From: Latrodectus hesperus | Lineage: Eukaryota > Arthropoda > Arachnida > Araneae > Theridiidae | Length of the DNA: 64,000 nt | Reading direction: 5' to 3' | NCBI GenBank assembly: GCA_037975125.1 | Contig: JAJQOW010000014.1 | Location: 20,105,484-20,169,483 of the forward strand | In this document: in pieces, positions 53,931 to 64,000 of the stretch | Numbering within the stretch: position 1 is the first letter of the stretch | Layout: each line of letters opens with the position of its first letter | Notes under the pieces: model-generated | What the model was told of the DNA's origin: nothing | Seen by the model: only the letters and a program-made list of their open reading frames with translations | Database searches by the model: none | Translations under genes and position numbers: made by a program

Positions 53931-56900
53931 CAGCATTTTTATTCCGTATTTTTTCCGCGATTCACAAAAATTTGTTAGCTGAAAATTTTCCTCTGTGGTA
54001 GAATATAGTATTGTTTTTTCTCTTTTAAAGTTCACAGATTAAATTCAATGTTGATTCAAAAATTAAAATCGTTGTCAATATAAATTAAAACATAAAATTG
54101 TATTTAAGCACCTATAAACAATATATAAAATTTTTTATTGAAAGTTGGAAAATGAATAAAACGCACAAATAAAAAGTAAATAAAAATACTATGAATACAG
54201 AAAATATGATTATAATAATGAATATAGTTAATTTAATTTTAGCTCAAATAAACATAGGCCCTACATTTTGATTCACATTTTTTATATATTAAAGGACACA
54301 AACAAAACTCGTGTATTTCAAGTCTTAAGTAGAAATAGTGTCATTCCAAATTTAAAATATTTAAAATTAATTCTTTAACGAAATATTAAGAAACTTTTCG
54401 GAACATACTTAAAATGAAATAAATAAAATTAATATTTTAAATCTTCCTTAATATAACACTTGAGAAAATCGTTTAAAAATATGATAATAAGTTTATAGCA
54501 GTTTAAAAATATGTGATAACGGCGATCAAAATATCTCTGAGTTTAACCATAAAATAAAAATGCAAAATACACTTTTTTGCAGCAAATTTTGATTGAATTA
54601 TTCATTTTTAAATTTTGCTAAATTAATATATTACTTTTGTTATAAATGTATAAATATAAATTAAAGGTTATTATTGTTTGAATCTAAATTCTTCTTTTAT
54701 ATAAGTGGAATAAAATTAAAGTATTATTTCTTTATAATTTTCATAATGCACTGTAATAAAAATGATTCGAAAATAAAGAGTTTTTGTCTTACAAGAGAAC
54801 TCTCATCTCTGTGGCTCCTATTTATGAGATGTAAAACAAAAGTAACATGGGAAAACCTTAAACTGATTCCTTAACACACAACAATTTGGGTCTAAATCAA
54901 TTAAATTAAACGTAATATTAACTATAGTAAAAATATTAAAGAACTAAATAATCTGTTATTTTTCATTTAATAGAAAAAATAAAAACTGACGAAGATTGTA
55001 TAAGCATATAAAACATTACGAATAAGAAAAGTGCGAAAAAAAGTTTATTGTAAACACCACATAATATTGACGGATGTATCAAATACAATCTAATGTAAAT
55101 TAAGGTTTAGCAAAACACAGAATATTTATATGCATTATCAAACATAAAGTAAAATAATATTTAAATTATCCACATTTATTTTTAGATTTCAGCTATTTAT
55201 AAACGTCTTTAATTAATATTCTGTAATGAATAAAATTTTTAATAAATTAGTTTTATGAATTTTATTCATTGATAAAAGTAACGAAATGGAGAAGAACAAG
55301 ATCATAGAAGGTGATCAGTCTCTCGCTGAGATAAAAAGAAATTCATTTAATTTCAAAATTTTGATTTAAGTTTCTCTATTAATTTATCAATTATTTAATA
55401 CTGGTATTAACAGTTTGTGAAAGTTTCGGATAGACAATGTAATTAAATTAAAGATGTAACACCATCCACCGCAGAACGTTTTCTGCTAAGAAAGGAACGT
55501 GCGGTTATTTTTGCTTTTTTGAAAAAAGTCATCGATTGGTAACTGCTGAAAATAAAGAAATATATTTGAGGTATCTGATTTATCAGAAAATATTTTCTTT
55601 TTGAATTAAAACAAAGTAAATAAAAAGTATATGACAGCGTATTTATTTTTATTTTATGAAAAATTAGATTTTATGTTTGGTAACACACACATGTTTATAC
55701 ATTTCTATAGTACACCATTATTAAATATATTGAAGTATGATTTAAAAAACACGATTAAACTATTTAATAACTTTATCGTTATATCCTCAAATCAAAATTT
55801 CTGCCGTAATTAATGTGCACATTTTCCAATGGAAACTATTGTCGCGAAAGCAGAAAATTGTCCGAATATTCCACAAATCAAGTCTTATTTCAGAAGAAGG
55901 CAGAAAGTAAATCTTTTAATAATATATAGTACCACAATGAAAGCTATACATTTTTTCCAAAAATTCATGTGCTCAAAAGAAAACTTTGTTTTGTGAGTTT
56001 GATATTTAAATATTTTTGAGATGGAGAGAAAAACGTTAGGCCTAACATAATTAGGATGCCAGCCAAGTAATTTTTTATGCCTGCATGACTATAAAGATAT
56101 TTTCCTTTCTCTTAAAAATAAAAGAAATGATCTTTCAATGCTGAAAAGAAGCTATAGCAGCTGCAGTAAATGATAATTTTGAAGATATTTATACCATACA
56201 AATTATTTTATAACTGTGCTTCAAATCATTTCTTTGAATTATTACATACAGCTTTGAGAAGGTTCAGTATGATTACAACACATATCAATCAGGAGAACTA
56301 TTGTAACACTTGAAAAGATAAAGAACTCACTCCACTCTTGTTCAAAACATTAAAATCCTCTATTTCTCTTGCTTATTCTATGATATTAAGATTTTTACCA
56401 AGGAGGAAACTAAATTTCTGAGTTTTCTAGAGATTTTTTTTCAAATAATGTGCTATACCATATACTGCATAAAAAGTATATTTTCCTACATACGAGAAAT
56501 TTTGCCTAATATACCACATTAAATTTTTTTAATTATCTAAATCGATTTACTAGTTATTACTCTTGAGAATATGAAGTCCAAAATATTTCATCTGAATATG
56601 ACATACAACAAAAATATAACAAAATGCGACATACCAATTAAAAAATACTTTTTAAAAACATTTTTTATTAATAGTTGCAATATTTAATGTTGATGATTCG
56701 AGTACTTCCATCAAATTTCGATCATTAAATCAGTAAATTACCAAGCCTGTACCTTTATTTTATATGTTGGTTAATATTGAATTTAAGTATATAATAGTAA
56801 CTTAAAAAATATTTTTAGCTTTTCTTAAGTGAATATCCATTTTACCAATTGCATCCGTTAAATATCTAAAAGAAATCCATTATTTCTACTCCGTTATAAG

Positions 56901-57885
56901 TAAATTACAGATATCGATTAGCGGCCCATTGCTGCTAAGCTAGTATATACTTCATGTGGTAACTGGAATAAAAAATCTGTTTCCCTCAACTAAATGATGC
57001 CTTTTAAGAGACGAACATCGATAAAAAGTAAATATGTATCATAGTCTTAATCTAAAAGCTTAATTTTATATTAAATTATGGTATCAATTATGCTTTAATA
57101 TTTTTTTTTAAAACAATATCACACATCAACTTTTATAATACTCACGGGGGAGAATATTCTCATTACTTAGTCAATCCATACAATATTTCATTAAGAACAA
57201 ATAGAAAAGTGGATAAAAGATCAAGCTAGAAATTCAGTAAGCACTTTGAATAAACAGTGCAAGCCAAGGATTATACTTCTTTAAAGTTTGTCTCATTCCG
57301 AAATGCAACACTTCACTAACATAACTGCTCAGATCAATAACCACTCGATAACATTAACATTTGAAAGTAATTTAATTTTATTTATGTTAAACCAGCCAAT
57401 ACTTTAAAAGTAGTTATTTTTGCATTTGATACAGTAATAATAATGCGTTAATACCACACATTAAGTCTTAAGGTTAAGATTTTTAACCTATTATACTTGT
57501 ACTACTTATATAATAAATCGAAAATCGGAAAACATTAAAAATTTTAATAAAAATAAAGTGATTTAATAGAAAATTAAATAATGATTCAATAGGATAGTAG
57601 TATTTAAGCATAAATAGAAATTGATGATGTAAAATTTAGAAGACCATTTATTTATTTAATATGCTGGCGAAATAGTTAAAACTCAAATAGACAGTAATAA
57701 AATTTAACGCCAAAAAATTGCATAATATGATAGCTTTTAATACAAATTGATTCAAATTATTTAAGATGGATTTATAACTTTAAACTTCTAAAAATACTAA
57801 TTATTTATTAATCTGATAATGCTAAAAACGGATGTTATCATTAGCAGTGAGACTAATTTTTCTTAAAACTCAGTTTTCAAATTTC

Positions 57886-58255
57886 TTGTGTTGTTGTTGT
57901 TTATTATGACTCTTGGACAAGCCAAGCTCGTGCTATGCCTTTGGCAGTGCGAATTAAGTCAAAGGGAGCGTCTTTCATTTGGATCAGAGCATCACGAAGG
58001 TGAAATACGACTTTGTTCTTTTTAAGGTGCCTCGTAATTTTGAACCACGGTCAGGTGACGAGACCACACCTGAGCTAGCACCCTCCTCTCCACATCCATG
58101 CCAGGCCAGCGGAAGGACTTTGGATGTCACATAGTAACGTGGACACGTCCCTAACCCACGGAGCACTAGCAACCCAGTAAAGCAGAGTGCACTGTGGTCA
58201 TCCTCCCAACCACTGACCGCGGCAAATGATGCTTCACTTTGCTGAGCTTACGGGA
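57886..58255. mobile_element. GC-richer interspersed element in segment A copy 2
   Basis: This ~370-bp insertion begins with a (TTG)n-like run and ends near 'cttacgggaaccgg'. It interrupts sequence that is contiguous in the copy near 5,150. Its interior matches bases 1-178, and its 'cacacctgagct' to 'gatgtcac' part resembles the family-X modules. It is probably a SINE or another short non-autonomous element. The minus-strand ORF at 57,984-58,172 lies within it and is not a gene. Confidence 0.6.
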
Positions 58256-61200
58256 ACCGGTTTTAATTTCATTAATTTCTTAAATATGATAAAAGAATAT
58301 TGTATCAAGCATTTTAATGATTATATAGAAATCGACAAATTGAGGGATAAAATGGAAAGAGTTTACTCTGATCATCAGATATCAGTTTTAGAGAACACCT
58401 CTATCTTATTTCGATTTTATGACCTTGAGAACAGGATTTAATTCCGCTTGCTAATCAATAGAAAGTAAATAGTAAGTTCTCTGCCATTTTTTGTCCATTC
58501 AGACATAGCTTACAATAGATACTTTCTTTTATAAAGAGCTTTGTTTGGATTTGAAGACAATTATGATTGACTAATCATTGATAACTGCTTACTTATGTTC
58601 CAAATTAACTTTAACTATTAAGTTATAATAAATTGCATTTAACATGTAATTCAAATTGGATAGTTACAGAGAGTATGCGTTTATCAAATATGCATTAAAA
58701 TAGAAAAATTTCGTAATCTGATTTAAATGTATACAGAGCTCTCAAGATAAATTTGTTATTTGATAAAGTAAGTATATTTACATTCTTTTTCCAACAAAAC
58801 ATTTACCTAACTTTGTTCACAAAACTGCTGTACTCCCTGAAATATAATTTTAAATTTGAATGAGATAGAAGTAAATGAGACAGACAAAACTTGAGAAAAC
58901 GCCTTTCAATAGCAATATTATTAAATATGAAAATTGAATTTGTTTATACTCAAGATGCAGTTCATTTCCGATGGGCAGTGAATTTTGGAAATTAAATAAG
59001 ACTTCCCAACATTTAAGAAAAACAATTATTTTAATTAAAGAAATGATAAATGTCGTAAATTATTTTTTAAAGTTTACTCTGAGTAAATTTAGAAAGGCAG
59101 TTGTTTTTGATACTGAAATTAACCTTTTCTAACTCCAAAGGTTATAAATGTTATTTTAATGAATGAGAAGCAATTTTCAAATGGAAGAAAAAACTAAACC
59201 TTCGATCTCCAAAAGACATTGTTTCCAAATTGTGTTTAATCATTTTTTATCGTAGTAGCGCAAGCAACAAAACAACGAGTTCAGATCTGGGTCAAAAATG
59301 GTTTGAAGTTATTAGAATTGCTCTGTTTCTTGTTTAACATAGTATTTTGTAGTTATACAAATATTATCATAAAACATTATATAATACCATAGATTATTTT
59401 GTTTTATTCACATGTATGTGTGGCAGACATGTGAATATAACATAATATTTTATTTAACTGGAGACAAACGTGCTGCTAAAATGTTTACTCCATTCCACGC
59501 AGCCCTTTTTAACTCAAGTTCGGACAAAAATTGATTAGGCAAATAGTAATTGTATTTACATATATATACAAGGAATGAGTGAGCTAAAATTATTTTCATT
59601 ATAGAAGCCAAAAATAGAATCACGCTTAAAGATATGGATCATAACATAAAATCATTAAACTGTAATTTTCTATCATTTTTCACACTTAGCTAAAAAGTAC
59701 TAATTAAAGGCTATATCAGAATGGTATCTTACAAAGTAAAAATACATTGCCTTATAATCTCATAAAGTAAGCAATAAATCTAAATGTTAAATTTATTTGA
59801 AATTGATTTTGATTTTTTTAATCTATTTCAACTTATTTAAAAAATTTATTTTTACTAAATAATGTATTTTTTAATATTAATTAAATATCTCTATTTAAAA
59901 ATTATATTTCCAGATAAATATATTTATTGCATGTCTTTAATGTCATGGGAAAATATTAATGAACAGTTAAAAGTTAATCACAGATTTTTTGTTTAATTTA
60001 TAAACCGCAAAACTTCTGACAAATTCAGATTTGATGAATAACGTAAGTATAATAGTTTAGTGAAAGTGTTACAATATATTGGTTATAGAATAATTTTCAT
60101 ATTGTATAATGTCATTTATTTCCACAGTTTAAATAAAACTAATATCACAGAGTTTCATTATATTACAGAACATGTGTTTCAACTAATTGAGTGAAAAAAT
60201 TTGATTTTAAATAGGAAAAAATTCAACGTCTGCATTCAATGAAAAATTTTCCCCTCCTTAATTTTACTTTTTTTTAATTTAAAGTACTTAAATAATCTAA
60301 ATTTTATGTTTTTGTATATTCATATTAATACGAAAGTACAATGAAATATCTGTTTAACAAAATTGTGTGTGTATTTTCAAAACATTAAATCTATAAAAAT
60401 ACGATAATTTCTTGTGTCTCTTCAGAACTTCGGATTATTTAAAATGGATGTTGAATCAGCTTCGCTTTTTTGATACTCTGGTTTATGATATCTTTAGTTC
60501 CTTTTAGATCTCTAAGTATACCTTTCAGTGATTTTTAATAATTTTTAGAAATAGTAGATACAAATTTCTTCAAATGTAATTAAAATTATACAATGTTTTC
60601 TTATGATACTCTGTTGTAATGATAAAAAACAATCGTTTAAATTGAAATAAGAATTATTCGGGCATGAAAATGGAATCGGCACAAGTGTTTGTTACCTGGA
60701 CCTACTGGTGGTCTCCGGACTTATTTGTCCAGCGCATCTGACATGCGCTACAATGAATTGAAAAGCGTGTAAATCTTTACCTTCCCCGAGGGACATTCTT
60801 ACAATGAAGGGATAGGGAAAAAATAGTCACTTGTATACTATCATTTCTAACAATGAATAACATTTCCCTCTAGGTGATTTCCTCTAGAAGTAAGTTTCAA
60901 AAGCATTGTTAAAACCTTGAATATACCATGGTCAAAAATATTGTATTTGTATTTGAAGAGAATCTTTTAAAGATTTTGGAAACTGATGTACTAAAATAAG
61001 TCCATGACAAGCTTCTGTAGCGAACTTACAACAGATCGGTAACAATTTCGGCCTAATAGGTGTTCTATAACAAATTATAAGTACACATTTTTTGTTTTTC
61101 TTTGCAAAAATAGTTTTACATTTACTTTCAGAGTTTATTTGTCTGCAGAGGGCTTAAATTAATTTCGTTTAATGTACAAAATGCTGAATGTTAATTTCAT

Positions 61201-63649
61201 GCCGTCCCATATTTTCAAAGGGAAAGCTGATGCATGAAATCCCACCATTTAGTATAGACTTGTAACAATCGCATTCCCCCGGCATTTTAAACTGAATTTA
61301 GTTTGTTTATTATGATTACTTATTTGGGATTAGCATTTTGTAAAAAACAATTATAATTTATAATTTTTTTAAATAATATTAAGGCTTTTCGATTAATTCT
61401 TCAACTTTTAATCAATTGTCTTCATTAACAGAGATAACTAATCTTTTAAAATATTGACCATATTACTTAAAATTTAATAATCAAAAATTTTCTTTAAATA
61501 GTTATTCCTTATACAGTTAAACTGTATGAAACTGGTTAAAAAATATTATATATTTCTTTTTTTCTTCAACATTTATTTGAAGAGCACAACACATCCAGAG
61601 ACGATTATATTTCTCATTTAAGGCTATAGTTGTATTACACAAAAAAAATTAGTGCAGTAAAGCTAATGCATTAGTTACAAAATACTTAGATTTTTATATT
61701 TTTTCAAATAGCTGGAAAAAATTCCTTTAAAAGAGAATTCTGTTTTTTTTTTTTTTTTTTTCGAAGAAATGATCAAATGTATTTAGAAAGTTTTTTCACG
61801 TGAAATATTTACAGAATAAATAAATGTAACTTTTTAAATAAATATATTTGTAATTAGCAATGAAACGTAATCTCATGTAAAGGTTTGTATGAGTTTTTTT
61901 CCGTTTATTTAAAAGTAATTATGAAATCCATATAGAGATCAGTTTATGGTACTTTTCTGCTTAGGGTTATCAATACTCCACACGTTTCCATTACAATCTG
62001 CTTAACGGATGCAAGGAATTGCATATATCAAAATTCTTCCATAGATTTGCTAGAAAATATTATAATGAGAGAATTAAATAGCCATTTGTTTATTAAGTTT
62101 AGCCATAGAGCTACAAACTATTTCTCTAGAAACTTCATTTGATATTTTATTTATCCTTAATTTAGCGTTACTCTTTATTTTTTACTATATTCCATAACAA
62201 TCTATAAACATAAAAAATAATTTTGTTAAATCAAATCTGAATTTACAGTGATATGTTATGAACATGAATATCGTAAAATTAAAATTAATTTTTAGTTAAT
62301 TGGATTTTGAATTAACACATTAAAATTTTCAATTATGAAATCTGGTCAATCAAGTAATAATTTTTGAAATAAATTTATGAGATTGTTTTGTCATTTAATT
62401 AAAACGAAAGAGACGTGAAATAGAATTAATGAATCAGAAAAAATAATATAAATATATATTATTGAACGATCAATCCACCTAAATTCGCATTCATTTCCAG
62501 CGAAATTTACACAATCCATGAAATTTATTAATGGAAGGAAAAACTTGTGCATATTACAGGAAATCCGTAAAAATGCTTTCTGCAATTTAACAATCCACTA
62601 TGTAGTGTCTGAGGTCTGAATTTCGGCCAAGACATAAATATTATTAAGGTTGCTTCTGGACATTTTTACTCACAAACTTTAGTCAAACTATATTCTTTTA
62701 ATGAAGCTACAGTTCTTTATAATGTTTCACCCCTTGAATATTACAATTGATTGCTTACAATAAACTAAGCAGTTATATAAATATATTTTATCATGAACGA
62801 TGTAAGTAAAAATGTATAGTTTTATTTATTTGACGTATTTCTATAAATATCTGTAAATAATTATTTTATTTCAGAGAATAAAAGAAATATTCATAATGTT
62901 CACAGATTGATTTCTTAAAAAAATAATGGTAGCTTTCAAATTCAATCAATTTTGATGATAATGAAGTGAAATCATGTAACAAACGATAAAATATGGAAAG
63001 AAATATTAAAAAAAATTATATTATAGTGAAAATTTGTAATTTTTCTTTGAAATAAAATTAATTTCGAACAATGTATATAATATTAAATAATCTTTAAATT
63101 TAAATGTTTTAATTTTTTAAGTTAATTTTTTTGTTCTTGTTTTTGCACAAACAGCTCAATACATGTAACAATCTATAATCAATGAAAATGAATAATTTAA
63201 AAAATTAAAACAAGTGCAATTACTTTAATTCAATAAATTTGGGTACACCAATGAATAATTTCATGACCGATAACTGATTACACAGATGTTATTCTTTAAG
63301 TTCAGTTTCAATTTTTCCATTTGTTCAACAAAGGCAAAATGTAGTTTTAACTGTATAACTTGAAGATATTGAGAAAGAATGAACTTTTGACATGGAACTT
63401 TTGACATTGAGCAACTTTTCTACAAAATCCATAATTTATTATACTTTTATAAAATAACATAAGAAATTTTCTTTTAAAGTCAAAATATAATTTTTGTGAT
63501 TAAACTTTAAACCATATTATAAAGTTTATATAATATAAAATTTAACGCATGCTGCTAGGGAAATGGAATCAAAATTGCAGTTTAATATTTAGAGCTCTTG
63601 TTATAATACTTTGGGAATTTAACTACAATTCTTATAGTATAAATATATA

Positions 63650-63740
63650 ACTGTTCTGTCGCTCTCTGGAGTGCACACCCGAGACGGCACTCTCATTCCC
63701 ACATGCATGCCACACCGTGGAAGGGAATTCAGACGTCACA
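63650..63740. repeat. Family-X module
   Basis: Near-identical to 10,418-10,512 and 25,230-25,322, in the expected collinear place of segment A copy 2. Confidence 0.7.
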
Positions 63741-64000
63741 AATAAACATAAAGAAAGAGGATCTGGCAATTCAGTTTTTTGGGAAAATGTGGTCAAATGC
63801 CCAGTCTATGTCTACATGAGTTCGTGAAAGCATATATTCGCCTAGAGTAACTAATTCATAATAACTAATTTAATTATATTTACAGTTATTTTATCTAATA
63901 TCATTTTTAAGTAATTTTTTGTGTGAATTTCATGATTTAAGATTATTAACTATAATGTGACTTGGAAATAATATTGAAGAAAATATAACAAAAAAATGAT

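Larger units (their letters stand above)
54340..64000. repeat. Segment A, copy 2 (collinear with 1,720-10,750)
   Basis: It runs to the window edge with the landmarks listed for copy 1. It carries its own insertions at about 54,765-54,890 and 57,886-58,255 and lacks the SINE at 5,652. At 60,731-60,749 it has a short perfect stem (agcgcat/atgcgct) that is degraded in the other copies. Poly-T occurs at 61,743-61,760. No coding exon is supported; ORFs at 58,226-58,441 (+) and 62,391-62,585 (-) are interrupted in the paralogous copies. Confidence 0.75.

Overview
The window is nuclear DNA of a eukaryote and is very AT-rich. It holds spliceosomal introns, long (TA)n tracts, tRNA-headed SINEs, a Ty3/gypsy-type LTR retrotransposon and a decayed Tc1-like transposon. 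An arthropod, most likely a spider, fits this style of genome; that is an inference and no marker gene in the window proves it. No CRISPR array, operon or functional tRNA/rRNA gene was seen.

The base layer is a tandem segmental duplication. A roughly 20-kb unit consists of a gene-poor segment 'A' followed by segment 'B', which carries one small minus-strand gene. From left to right: truncated A fragments (about 200-1,650), A1 (about 1,720-13,900), B1 with gene copy 1 (about 13,900-22,100), a rearranged and internally duplicated copy of A (about 23,340-29,900), a block of repeats and transposons that split the array (about 30,100-43,470), B2 with gene copy 2 (about 44,400-53,960), and A2 (about 54,340 to the window end). 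If the order continues, a third gene copy should lie about 4 kb beyond the right edge.

The two gene copies share one architecture: a non-coding first exon under a promoter with the palindrome GCGCATGCGC, a long first intron, and three coding exons with matching phases and splice sites. They encode intact proteins of 216 and 212 residues. I do not recognise the family. Exons 1 and 2 have diverged strongly at the protein level, whereas two blocks of the last exon (56 and 70 nt) are identical even at silent positions. This is the most interesting host feature.

The central block (30.1-43.5 kb) holds tRNA-derived SINEs, a 98-bp minisatellite, a 7.9-kb minus-strand LTR retrotransposon (33,462-41,388) and a Tc1-like pseudogene (about 42,121-43,160). 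The retrotransposon has two 1,009-bp LTRs that differ at only about eight positions. It keeps gag, protease and integrase but has no reverse transcriptase or RNase H. Its leader carries about seven tandem copies of a tRNA-His-type primer binding site. It therefore looks young but non-autonomous.

The rest is AT-rich intron and intergenic sequence with copy-specific SINE insertions and (TA)n expansions. The longest expansion, about 506 bp, sits in intron 1 of gene copy 2. All comparisons between copies were made by eye.
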